Source: Bog-950 sp964620645
GTDB lineage: Bacteria > Bacteroidota > Bacteroidia > Chitinophagales > LD1
Assembly (NCBI GenBank): GCA_964620645.1
Contig: CAZUHU010000141.1
Location: 1-10,002, forward strand
Length of the DNA stretch: 10,002 nucleotides
Direction: 5' to 3'
Shown: positions 1 through 7,212 of the stretch, one piece after another
Position numbering within the stretch: the stretch's first letter is position 1
Layout of the letters: the number at the start of each line of letters is the position of its first letter
The notes under the pieces: model-generated
The model's input: the letters and a program-made list of their open reading frames with translations, nothing else
Databases searched by the model: none
Told to the model about the DNA's origin: nothing
Program-made: the position numbers and the translations under genes

Positions 1-1052
1 AAAAGAGCCGATTTATACTGCAGCTGCAGCATGAATGGAAAGAGAAGAATAACAACGTAACTATTACGGAATACGTTTACTCGGTTGATCCGCCTGCTTC
101 CCTGGCTGATGATGTAATTACGATAGAAAAAACGCCTGAGTTGCTACAGCCTATAGTGGCTAACCTGGCAGATTATGGCATTTCACCTTCTGCCATTAAT
201 ACGTTCATCAATTGTTCGCTGCAATACTATTTTAAGTATGTGGCCCGACTTCGCGAGCAGGATGATATTGAGGAAAGCATGGAGGCTTCTACCTTAGGCT
301 CTGCTGTGCACCATGTGTTGGAGAATATTTATGCCGATGTAAAGGGCAAGACCTTAACCCTCCCGTTTATTGAAGAGGCATCAAAAAATAAAAAGCGTAT
401 TGATGAACTGCTTCGTGATTTTTTTAAAGACCGTTTTGATGATGAAAGCCTGAGGCGGGGCAAAAACTACCTGCTTTATCGTGTATGTGCCAAACTGGTT
501 GAAGAGTTCTTTAAACAGGAGAAGAAAAACCTGCAGGTACTGGACGACAGTGGCATGGAGATGCTGATTGATATGCTGGAAAATGAAATGGCACAAACGG
601 TGGATGTAAACGGAGTTGCTTTAAAGATAAAGGGTAAAGTGGACCGGGTTGAGCGCGTTGGCGACGTTATTCATGTAGCAGATTATAAAACGGGCTCTGC
701 TGTTGGAAGCAAGATAGAATCAGAGGATGTTTTAGCACTGGCAAGCGACCCTAAGTTTGCGAAAGCTATGCAGTTGCTTTGTTACGCATGGCTTTACTGG
801 AGAAGTAATGCAGGTGAAACTGATTTGCAAATCCGTTCGGGCATTTATTGGCTGCGCGATTCAGCAAAAGGCTTTGATACCCTAAAGATTGGTAGCAGCG
901 ATGCTTTGGGTAAAGAACTGCTGTTGCAGTTTGAAGAAACGTTGCGCAAAGTTTTAGGCGACCTAATTAACCCGGCAGTGCCATTTAGTAAGACAGAGCA
1001 TGTAGAGCGCTGTATCAACTGCGAGTTCGTCCGTATTTGCAGGCGGAATTGA
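1..1052 (+). CDS. AddB-like helicase/exonuclease, C-terminal PD-(D/E)XK nuclease part (5' partial)
   Basis: The frame is open from the left edge (first full codon at base 3), giving 349 residues; a TTG at 141 is only an internal codon, so the true start lies outside the window. What is visible is a RecB/AddB-type nuclease domain. A first cysteine sits in the motif INCSLQYYF (codon at 213). A motif histidine lies in LGSAVHHVLE (codon at 309). The catalytic acid is in GKVDR (Asp codon at 642), followed by ADYKTG (Asp at 681, Lys at 687). The C-terminus has Cys-x2-Cys-x5-Cys (CINCEFVRIC). One early plus three late cysteines is the known Fe-S staple of AddB and Cas4 nucleases. By family, the protein would process double-strand DNA ends with an AddA-like UvrD helicase. 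The inactivated helicase part expected upstream cannot be seen. All expected catalytic and cluster residues are present, so the nuclease is probably active. The call as nuclease is firm; the assignment to AddB rather than another Fe-S RecB-like protein is less so. Confidence 0.88.
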   Translation, partial: KSRFILQLQHEWKEKNNNVTITEYVYSVDPPASLADDVITIEKTPELLQPIVANLADYGISPSAINTFINCSLQYYFKYVARLREQDDIEESMEASTLGSAVHHVLENIYADVKGKTLTLPFIEEASKNKKRIDELLRDFFKDRFDDESLRRGKNYLLYRVCAKLVEEFFKQEKKNLQVLDDSGMEMLIDMLENEMAQTVDVNGVALKIKGKVDRVERVGDVIHVADYKTGSAVGSKIESEDVLALASDPKFAKAMQLLCYAWLYWRSNAGETDLQIRSGIYWLRDSAKGFDTLKIGSSDALGKELLLQFEETLRKVLGDLINPAVPFSKTEHVERCINCEFVRICRRN

Positions 1053-1057
1053 TGTTC

Positions 1058-1699
1058 TTAAAAGCCTGCCAGTAACTGCCTTAATAGTTCAGGCTTAATA
1101 ACATGGCCGCCTTCAAACTCAATCACGTTAAGGTTTAACTCTTTCCATTGCTCCACGGCCTGCCGCATTAACTCCACCGGAAAGTATTCATCCTTGTTGC
1201 CGTAAAGCAAATGGTTTTTACTGTGCCTTAAACCTGAATTGTGAGAGAGAGGGATGAGTTCCGGGCCAACCTCACCGGCATATGCTATCAGGTGGTCCAC
1301 ATGCTTTTGCGTGGCGTTCATCCAACGGGTGATGGTGGAGGCCCCTTGTGAAAAACCCAAGGCAATAACCTTTGCATCAGGATGCTTTTCGAATTCAAAC
1401 AGGTCGTAAATGTCGTCCAGGTAATTGATGTAGTCTTTAATCTCGTTAAGGCGGTCGGCTTTGGTCATCCAGGTGGCGCCAACTTCGCCGGCTGCGCCTT
1501 TTAAATAGAACCTGTTAAGGGCTTCAGGAGCAATGAAAAAATGCTCCTCGCCGGCTAATGGTTCAAAGTTTTTTAAAAAGCTTTCGGCAGTTTGGCCAAA
1601 GCCGTGCACTACCAGCCATATATAACGCGTATTATCATTAAGGTTGCCTTGGGTGTAAAAGCGCGCCGTTTTACTTACTATAATATGATTTTCTTTCAT
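1058..1699 (-). CDS. alpha/beta-hydrolase, phospholipase/carboxylesterase-like
   Basis: This 213-residue protein has the pattern of a small serine esterase of the phospholipase/carboxylesterase type. An early strand followed by VVHGFGQ (His32-Gly33) would form the oxyanion-hole region. The nucleophile elbow is GFSQG, with Ser117. Asp170 in LYGNKDEYFP and His199 in EGGHV complete a plausible Ser-Asp-His triad at the usual spacing. No signal peptide is seen, so it should be cytoplasmic and act on small ester or thioester substrates; the substrate cannot be read from the sequence. The ATG start overlaps the stop of the upstream DUF4105 gene by four bases (ATGA), which favours this start and suggests translational coupling. 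There is no clear Shine-Dalgarno sequence, as is usual in Bacteroidota. Its 3' end converges on the nuclease gene with five bases between. The fold call is firm; the enzymatic specificity is open. Confidence 0.85.
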   Translation of the reverse strand: MKENHIIVSKTARFYTQGNLNDNTRYIWLVVHGFGQTAESFLKNFEPLAGEEHFFIAPEALNRFYLKGAAGEVGATWMTKADRLNEIKDYINYLDDIYDLFEFEKHPDAKVIALGFSQGASTITRWMNATQKHVDHLIAYAGEVGPELIPLSHNSGLRHSKNHLLYGNKDEYFPVELMRQAVEQWKELNLNVIEFEGGHVIKPELLRQLLAGF

Positions 1700-2880
1700 T
1701 GGGTAAGCTGCTGTTGTTTAACCCGTAAAGCAATACGCATGGCACGGTTGGTTAATAACAGTATAAGCGGTAGCACAGCCAGATTGTAAGGTTGCGGGTT
1801 CCATTTCCAACCAATAAGTAGCAATAGCAGAATAACAAGCGTAGCTGCAAAGTAATAGATGAGCCAGCCCTGCTTTTGCTTGCGCAATAAAAAGAAAGCC
1901 ACAACCAGGTGTGTTGGCAACAGCCACAACATGTTCAAGTTTTCGGGAACAGAGTAGTGCGAAGTAAACAGCCACATGCAAAGGAAGAACACACCCATAA
2001 AACCCGAAAAGAAGAAGACGACAAAATCGAACCACCAAAAGTGGATGTTCTTCATTCGCTCAATAAAAGTGAGCGCTATGCCTATTACCAAAACAAAGAA
2101 GGTAACCGCTATGGGACTAATACGTTGGTCAGGAGCGTTATCGGGTGGTATATCCAATATTACGTTTCGGCCGGTAACAAATGGCTGTCCATCCACAGTA
2201 GTATGGTCAAACATCAGCGCCAGTTTATCGGGCAAGTAGGTCTGCGCCATTGCCCCTGCTTTAATTTCGCATGGCATACCCAGTATTAAATCAAAGCCGA
2301 AATCGAGCCAATGATCTTTTTGTACATACGGCTTAAGGGTTTGCCGCATGGTTTGGTTTGCGTTGAAAACGGACGAGTCAATTTTAATACGGGTGCCTAA
2401 TGTTTTAAAGAAAACATCGCGCGGGCGGGTGGCGCAATTATCCCAGAAAAAGTCGTAGTAATATTCGCGGTTTTCGGGGGCAGCGTTGGTGGCTAAAAAA
2501 TAAAAGATAGCTTGTTTATCATCGGGGGTTAAGCGCAATTGCTGTTCTTCTACCCGCCTTTTTTCATAAACATATTGTTCCCTGAACATAGAAAAATCAT
2601 CTACCGAAAGCATGTAGCGCATTTTGCCCCGCAGGAAGTTGGCTACAAAGCCGGGCTGATCGAAATCGAATGTGCCATAATTGAACACCACATCAAATCC
2701 CTGCTTGTAATCAGTAACACGTATGCCGGTATGGCCGAAGTATGAATAGATCTCGTTGCCGGGCCAAACGGTTAGCAAGGTTATATTGCTGGAATCAGAC
2801 AACTGTTGTGAAAACAGTTGAGAGGATAGCAGCAGTAAAAAAGAAACAAGTGTTTTACGAAAGGTAGGGAAGAAGCCCAT
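1696..2880 (-). CDS. DUF4105 (Lnb N-terminal-like) periplasmic domain protein with C-terminal membrane helices
   Basis: This is a 394-residue envelope protein. Residues 1-24 form a signal peptide or first membrane anchor. Residues about 33-220 match the DUF4105 family, also called the Lnb N-terminal periplasmic domain. Landmarks are LLTVWPGNEIYSYFGHTGIR with His50, FNYGTFDFDQPGF, and YDFFWDNCATRPRD with Cys149. The conserved His followed far downstream by Asn-Cys resembles permuted NlpC/P60-type cysteine peptidases, so a hydrolytic role is possible, but this is inference. After about residue 255 come roughly five hydrophobic segments (near 255-274, 282-306, 316-332, 339-357 and 364-378), placing the catalytic-like domain in the periplasm. 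The gene starts 13 bases after the yqgE stop and overlaps the hydrolase start by four bases, so the three are likely cotranscribed. No substrate can be assigned. Confidence 0.85.
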   Translation of the reverse strand: MGFFPTFRKTLVSFLLLLSSQLFSQQLSDSSNITLLTVWPGNEIYSYFGHTGIRVTDYKQGFDVVFNYGTFDFDQPGFVANFLRGKMRYMLSVDDFSMFREQYVYEKRRVEEQQLRLTPDDKQAIFYFLATNAAPENREYYYDFFWDNCATRPRDVFFKTLGTRIKIDSSVFNANQTMRQTLKPYVQKDHWLDFGFDLILGMPCEIKAGAMAQTYLPDKLALMFDHTTVDGQPFVTGRNVILDIPPDNAPDQRISPIAVTFFVLVIGIALTFIERMKNIHFWWFDFVVFFFSGFMGVFFLCMWLFTSHYSVPENLNMLWLLPTHLVVAFFLLRKQKQGWLIYYFAATLVILLLLLIGWKWNPQPYNLAVLPLILLLTNRAMRIALRVKQQQLTQ

Positions 2881-2893
2881 TTAGCGCTGGTTA

Positions 2894-3490
2894 TTAGTTG
2901 AGCATTGGGTTTTCAGGATAACCGGCCATAGTGTTATAAACGCCGCCCATCTCCTTCATTACATGTTTCCAAAGTTTACTGTAGTCTGAATGGAAAATGT
3001 GTTTTTGATTGGCCTGCGCAATAATCCAGGAGTTGTCTTTCAGTTCGGTTTCCAGTTGTGTTGGCGACCAGCCGGAATAACCCAGGTAAAAGTTTACTTC
3101 GTAAGGGGCAACCTGTCCGTTTGCTATCAGCGATTTTAACTGCTCAAAATTGCCGCCCCAATACAACTTATCAGTAAGCTTAATACTTCCTTCAATTTTT
3201 TCGCCAAGGGTATGGATAAACTGCAAAGTATCAGTGCCTACCGGGCCACCCAAAAACAGCTTACCCTGAAAAGAAGGAAAATCCTCCACTACTTCTTGTA
3301 AGCGGAGGTCGATGGGTTTGTTAACTATGATGCCAACGGTGCCGTTTTCTTCGGTATGCTCGCACACCAAAACAACCGTGCGGCGGAAGTTTTCATCAAA
3401 CATAAAAGGCTCGGATAAAAGGAGAACCCCGGGTTTAATGTCTTTTTCCCTTTCAAATTCGTAATTCCAAAGCGTTTTTTCGCTATCCAT
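2894..3490 (-). CDS. yqgE: YqgE/AlgH family protein (DUF179)
   Basis: The product is 198 residues from the ATG at 3490, or 199 from the GTG directly before it (3493); the bases cannot decide between them, and I prefer the ATG. The whole length matches the YqgE/AlgH family. The N-terminus has PGVLLLSEPFMFDENFRRTV and then EHTEENGTVGIIVNKP. The middle has LFLGGPVGTDTLQFIH and LYWGGNFEQL. The end has FYLGYSGWSPTQLETEL and a C-terminal block running to YPENPMLN, which is typical of Bacteroidota members. The family is widespread and cytoplasmic with a known fold, but its biochemical role is not established; in Pseudomonas it was linked to alginate regulation as AlgH. It is the first gene of the minus-strand cluster, so the promoter should lie in the divergent region at 3491-3643. 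It is full length, with no sign of damage. Confidence 0.93.
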   Translation of the reverse strand: MDSEKTLWNYEFEREKDIKPGVLLLSEPFMFDENFRRTVVLVCEHTEENGTVGIIVNKPIDLRLQEVVEDFPSFQGKLFLGGPVGTDTLQFIHTLGEKIEGSIKLTDKLYWGGNFEQLKSLIANGQVAPYEVNFYLGYSGWSPTQLETELKDNSWIIAQANQKHIFHSDYSKLWKHVMKEMGGVYNTMAGYPENPMLN

Positions 3491-3643
3491 CACCTGTTAT
3501 ATTCAATGCTATAATACGTAAAAACAAAAACCTGCAAAGGCTGTACCAGTTGTTTTTATGAACGATTGTTTATAGTTACGTAATCCGCAAAGGGGCGGTT
3601 TGGCTTTAATTTCCGACATTTGGCGTCCCAAACTCAGTTTACC
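3491..3643. promoter_or_regulatory. divergent intergenic region with promoters for yqgE (-) and the copper-domain protein gene (+)
   Basis: This stretch separates two genes that are read away from each other, so both promoters should lie here. On the plus strand GACATTTG at 3615-3622 resembles the Bacteroidota -7 element TAnnTTTG with one mismatch, but no TTG is seen at the proper -33 distance. A second candidate, TATAGTTA at 3571-3578, lies 18 bases after a TTG at 3550-3552 and has two mismatches. On the minus strand only a TATTAT-like box is visible. None of these is convincing alone. Neither gene has a clear Shine-Dalgarno sequence. Confidence 0.4.
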
Positions 3644-6600
3644 ATGAAAAAAATTCTGCTCTTATTGCTAATTAGTATAGTTAGCATGCCAGGCACTTTT
3701 GCCGCAATTACAACTGTAACTAATTCCGGCTTTACCTTTTCGCCTGCCAATATTACCATTACCCAGGGCGATACTGTTAGTTTTACTTTACAGGCCTCTC
3801 ACAATGCTGTTGAGGTAAGCCAAACAACCTATAATGCCAATGGAACAACACCGCTTGGTGGAGGTTTTTCTGTAGCTTTTGGAGCCAGCAATGCATTGGT
3901 TACCGGTTTATCAGTAGGGGTGCACTATTATGTATGCTCTAACCATGCCGGTTCGGGTATGAAGGGTACTATTACCGTAAATGCTGCCACGCCTCCGGTA
4001 GTTATACCAAACGTTTGGATAAACGAGATTCATTATGATAACAGCGGCACTGATTCGTTAGAAGGATATGAAATTGCAGGCCCTGCCGGTACTAACCTTG
4101 CATGTTTCGAAGTATTGTTATATAACGGTGTTAACGGACAGTTATACAACACCGATACTTTAAGCGGAACTATACCAAACATCAGTTGCGGTTACGGCAT
4201 GGTTTGGACAGGCCTTGCCCAGGATGAAGTGCAAAACGGAGCCCCAGATGGCATAGTATTATTGTATGCACCACAGGCTACCGGTTGCGGTGTAAACAAT
4301 GCCGATACTATTTTGCAGTTCCTTTCTTACGAAGGCAGCTTTACGGCTACCAATGGCCGTGCTAACGGATTAACTTCAACTGATATTGGTGTTACTGAAA
4401 GTTCCTCAACCCCTTTTCAGGCTTCGCTGCAGCTAGGTGGTGTGGGTACTACTTACGGACAGTTTACCTGGCAAAATGCGCTGGCTAATACCTACAACGC
4501 TGTAAACACCAACCAGTATTTTTGCGGAGCGCCTTCTGCTTCTTATCGTTTTGTGCCAACCTCCTTAACGGTGAGCGAGAGTGCGGGAGCTATAGTTGCC
4601 GGGTATGTAAAAGCTTCAAACGTTTTCACCGTATCGCAAAGTATAAGTGTTGTGCTTAAATCAGGTACCGGTAATGCGCAGGATATAAACAACTACACGA
4701 CGCAAACCTTAACCTTTACTCCCTTTGGTGTAGATTCTTTAGCCTTTAACCTTACTATTACCGATGATGCCTTAACCGAAGGTACCGAGAACATTGTGTT
4801 TGCACTGCGCAATGCTACGAACGGCGGCAGCCCCGGCATTGATAGCCTGTTTACTTTAACTATTACTGATAACGATTTTGCAGTGCCTACCGTTCAGTTT
4901 GCGGCAACAAGTTCTTCAGTTAATGAAGGTACAGCAACAATTAACCTGGCGGTAAACATTGCCAACCCTAATGCCAACGCTACTTCGGTAGATGTTATGA
5001 TTATGGGCGGCACGGCCACCAATGGTGTTGACTTTACCTTTGCGCCAACAACTATCACCTTCCCGGCTAACTCTTCTGCTGCACAGAACCTGACCGTTAC
5101 TATTAATAACGATGCCATTGTTGAAGGAAACGAGACCGTGCAGTTTATGTTGACTAACGTTACCAATGGCGGTACAACGGGCACTAATGATATGAATACG
5201 CTGACTATTATAGATAACGATGCGCTGCAGGTGTATATCTACCCGCCATCACTTAGCCAGTTTGAGAATATAGGAACTGTAAATATTGTGGCGCACCTGA
5301 ATAACCCCAGCGTTAACCCTACCAGCGTTACTGTTAAAAAGGTTGCTGCAGGAAGTACCGCTACCCCGGGTGTTGATTACCTGTTTAATGACACAACCAT
5401 TACCTGGCCGGCTAACAACGGGGCTGACATATTAGTGCCTGTTGCAGTAGTGAATGATAACATTTATGAGTTTGATGAAGTGGCTAACTTTAAACTGGAG
5501 AGCCCAACCAATGGTGCAACTCTAACTGACTCTACCTTTACACTGACTATTCAGAATAACGACGCGCTGCCTTCAGGCGATTGCTCTGATCTATTCTTTA
5601 GCGAATATGTTGAAGGCTCGGCAAGCAATAAGGCTATTGAAATTTACAACCCTACCAATGCTGCGATAAACCTTGCTGACTACCGCGTGTTTAAATCACT
5701 TAATGGTGGCACTACTACAGCGGTGTTTCAGTTAAGCGGCACACTTGCTTCAAAAGATGTTTATGTAATGGTAGGTAACCAAAGCGATAGCATTTTGAAG
5801 TTAAAAGCTGATACGCTTACGGGCTTCCTTAACTTTAATGGTAATGATGCCTTAGCCCTGTTGCACCTTAACGATACCATAGATGTTATTGGCCAGATAG
5901 GGGTGGACCCCGGCAATAACGGATGGACTGTAGATACCGGTACTACTACTAATTACACCTTAATACGCAATTACTATACTTATGAAGCCGATAACAATTG
6001 GGCTACAGCGGCTACTACCTGGGATGCACACCATATTGATCTGTTTGATTCATTAGGTTTTCATAACACGGCGCCATGCGGCACACCTGCCCCCGTGGTA
6101 AAGGCTTCTGTTTACTTTGTTGACGCTACCGATACTATTATAGAGTCGAACACAGTTGTAAGGGTTATTCTTGAAGTAAACAACCCAACAGGTCAAAACG
6201 TAACCTTTGTAGTGGACCGTGACAATGCTAATTCTACCGCAACTTATGTTACTGACTTTCAGTACACCAGTGTGGCTGAAAACTTTGGCCCCGGCATAAG
6301 CCGCGATACAGTAGATATTACCGTGTTTGACGATATGCTGGTGGAAAACCCTGAAGATATAGCTTTGACTTTCTACTCACTATCAGCTAACCTGCAAAAG
6401 GGCGCAGACTCTATTTACCGATTGACTGTTATGGACACTGACCAGGTACAGGTATCTTTCCTTGGTGCCGGTTTTGGTTATGTAGAAGATGCAGGCACTG
6501 TACCGGTGAAAATTGTAATTAACAATGCCCACGGTGCCGTAAGCGCACAGATTTCACTTGCTGCCGGCAGCGCTACCCTGGGTGCAGATTTTACCTGGAA

Positions 6601-7039
6601 CGATACTACTATTAATGTGCCGGCTGGTGGTATTGATACCGTGCAGGTATGGGTTACCATTATAGATGACAATGTTGATGAAATTAACGAGCAGATTAAT
6701 TTTAATATGACCAATGTAACGGGTGCGCCAATTGTAGCCATCAATGCATTTACCTTAACCATTTTTGATAATGACGGCAATAGTATAAGCGAGGCCGGTT
6801 TTGATAAGGCAGTAAGCATTTATCCTAACCCGGCTATAAATACCCTGTTTATTAATACTGAGGTGGATTTAGCTGGCGTATTTATTACGGATATACTTGG
6901 TAACAACGTTGTTTCAATCGGAACCGTGTTTGCCGGCAAGAGCAACGTGGATATCAGCGATTTGGCAAGCGGTATGTATTTTGTAACTGTTAAGGATGAG
7001 AACCGTTTATTCAGCAAGCGTTTTATAAAGGCTGACTAA
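3644..7039 (+). CDS. T9SS-secreted multidomain protein: plastocyanin-like copper domain, two lamin-tail-like domains, five Calx-beta domains
   Basis: I start at the ATG at 3644 (1131 residues) because MKKILLLLLISIV begins a normal signal peptide ending near residue 21; an in-frame TTG 24 bases earlier would spoil it. Residues about 22-115 form a plastocyanin-like domain with all four type-1 copper ligands: His53, Cys98, His101 and Met106 (Cys-x2-His-x4-Met). Residues about 122-294 are a lamin-tail-like domain opening with INEIHYDNSGTD. Three Calx-beta domains follow (about 299-412, 416-527, 529-641). A second lamin-tail domain (646-812) has LFFSEYVEGS and AIEIYNPTN. Two more Calx-beta domains (818-934 and 935-1045) precede a T9SS type A sorting domain with YPNP at 1060-1063. 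It should cross the outer membrane by T9SS and be anchored or released there. Calx-beta domains commonly bind calcium, which suggests a rigid adhesive or scaffold rod. No enzyme domain is seen. A terminator follows directly. Confidence 0.93.
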   Translation: MKKILLLLLISIVSMPGTFAAITTVTNSGFTFSPANITITQGDTVSFTLQASHNAVEVSQTTYNANGTTPLGGGFSVAFGASNALVTGLSVGVHYYVCSNHAGSGMKGTITVNAATPPVVIPNVWINEIHYDNSGTDSLEGYEIAGPAGTNLACFEVLLYNGVNGQLYNTDTLSGTIPNISCGYGMVWTGLAQDEVQNGAPDGIVLLYAPQATGCGVNNADTILQFLSYEGSFTATNGRANGLTSTDIGVTESSSTPFQASLQLGGVGTTYGQFTWQNALANTYNAVNTNQYFCGAPSASYRFVPTSLTVSESAGAIVAGYVKASNVFTVSQSISVVLKSGTGNAQDINNYTTQTLTFTPFGVDSLAFNLTITDDALTEGTENIVFALRNATNGGSPGIDSLFTLTITDNDFAVPTVQFAATSSSVNEGTATINLAVNIANPNANATSVDVMIMGGTATNGVDFTFAPTTITFPANSSAAQNLTVTINNDAIVEGNETVQFMLTNVTNGGTTGTNDMNTLTIIDNDALQVYIYPPSLSQFENIGTVNIVAHLNNPSVNPTSVTVKKVAAGSTATPGVDYLFNDTTITWPANNGADILVPVAVVNDNIYEFDEVANFKLESPTNGATLTDSTFTLTIQNNDALPSGDCSDLFFSEYVEGSASNKAIEIYNPTNAAINLADYRVFKSLNGGTTTAVFQLSGTLASKDVYVMVGNQSDSILKLKADTLTGFLNFNGNDALALLHLNDTIDVIGQIGVDPGNNGWTVDTGTTTNYTLIRNYYTYEADNNWATAATTWDAHHIDLFDSLGFHNTAPCGTPAPVVKASVYFVDATDTIIESNTVVRVILEVNNPTGQNVTFVVDRDNANSTATYVTDFQYTSVAENFGPGISRDTVDITVFDDMLVENPEDIALTFYSLSANLQKGADSIYRLTVMDTDQVQVSFLGAGFGYVEDAGTVPVKIVINNAHGAVSAQISLAAGSATLGADFTWNDTTINVPAGGIDTVQVWVTIIDDNVDEINEQINFNMTNVTGAPIVAINAFTLTIFDNDGNSISEAGFDKAVSIYPNPAINTLFINTEVDLAGVFITDILGNNVVSIGTVFAGKSNVDISDLASGMYFVTVKDENRLFSKRFIKAD
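4538..5566 (+). repeat. three tandem Calx-beta domain repeats (protein level)
   Basis: Residues about 299-641 of the large T9SS protein hold three copies of roughly 112 residues. Each begins with a strand and a Ser-Glu, Asn-Glu or Phe-Glu turn (VSESAG, VNEGTA, FENIGT). Each then has an acidic turn (DDALTEGTEN, NDAIVEGNET, NDNIYEFDEV) and ends in TLTI with Asp-Asn-Asp or Asn-Asn-Asp. The acidic residues are where Calx-beta domains bind calcium. The DNA of the copies has diverged, so this is an old duplication. Confidence 0.85.
6095..6778 (+). repeat. two further Calx-beta domain repeats after the second lamin-tail domain
   Basis: Residues about 818-1045 hold two more copies, with acidic turns DDMLVENPED and DDNVDEINEQ and closing Asp-Thr-Asp or Asp-Asn-Asp. 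The last copy shares a WNDTTI-type strand with the third copy upstream (FNDTTITWPA against TWNDTTINVPA), so these two may be the closest relatives. The first of this pair is the most divergent of the five. Confidence 0.8.
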
Positions 7040-7059
7040 AACAACTTAAGGATTTATGA

Positions 7060-7088
7060 GCCCTGCCTGAAAAGGCGGGGCTTTTTTA
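7060..7088 (+). terminator. Rho-independent terminator after the copper-domain protein gene
   Basis: The arms GCCCTGCC and GGCGGGGC pair over eight base pairs with one G-U, around a six-base loop, and are followed by six T. It lies 20 bases after the stop codon, so the two T9SS genes are probably separate transcription units. Confidence 0.9.
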
Positions 7089-7120
7089 TTACCGATTTTA
7101 GACGTTAGGTGGGGCAGGCC

Positions 7121-7170
7121 GGCAACATCTTACTGGAAGTATAAACATGGGTTGCTAAGTGGATGTTGCC
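7121..7170. repeat. 9-base perfect inverted repeat upstream of the PQQ dehydrogenase gene
   Basis: GGCAACATC at 7121-7129 and GATGTTGCC at 7162-7170 are perfect reverse complements separated by 32 bases. There is no T run after it, and a good terminator already lies just upstream, so it does not look like a terminator. It could be an operator with two half sites or an RNA stem. Function unknown. Confidence 0.5.
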
Positions 7171-7177
7171 TTAGCCG

Positions 7178-7185
7178 GACTTTTG
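7178..7185 (+). promoter_or_regulatory. candidate Bacteroidota -7 element for the PQQ dehydrogenase gene
   Basis: GACTTTTG matches TAnnTTTG except at the first base and sits 27 bases before the ATG. A TTG at 7152-7154 is 23 bases upstream, at the long end of the usual spacing. If it is real, the inverted repeat would overlap the -33 region. This is a weak prediction from pattern alone. Confidence 0.35.
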
Positions 7186-7212
7186 TTATTTTCATTGCCC
7201 TAAAACCAACAC

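Noticed and set aside
141..146. TTG at 141 as the start of the nuclease gene
   Set aside because: The same frame is open to the left edge and encodes family-like sequence (RFILQLQHEW) before this point, so the gene begins outside the window.
1060..1096. Inverted repeat AAGCCTG/CAGGCTT near the hydrolase stop, as a minus-strand terminator
   Set aside because: The loop is 21 bases, the stem only seven pairs, and the T run only four bases; it also lies in coding sequence, so chance is as likely.
1909..2289. Plus-strand open frame of 126 codons opposite the DUF4105 gene
   Set aside because: The product is charged and His/Gln-rich with no recognisable domain, while the minus strand has a clear family match and membrane helices.
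3585..3598. Small CCGC/GCGG hairpin before the large T9SS gene
   Set aside because: Only four base pairs, with mismatched flanks; no support for a function.
3620..3643. TTG at 3620 as the start of the large T9SS protein
   Set aside because: It would add eight polar residues before the signal peptide; the ATG at 3644 begins a standard one.
4894..5184. Antisense open frames across the Calx-beta repeats (also 6478-6819 and 6820-7017)
   Set aside because: They are opposite well-supported coding domains, encode low-complexity Val/Ala/Leu/Thr-rich products and have no family features; they come from codon bias of the repeats.
3644..7039. Large repeat protein as a phage tail or toxin-delivery protein
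   Set aside because: The T9SS sorting domain, signal peptide and Calx-beta/lamin-tail modules explain it, and no phage or toxin domains lie nearby.
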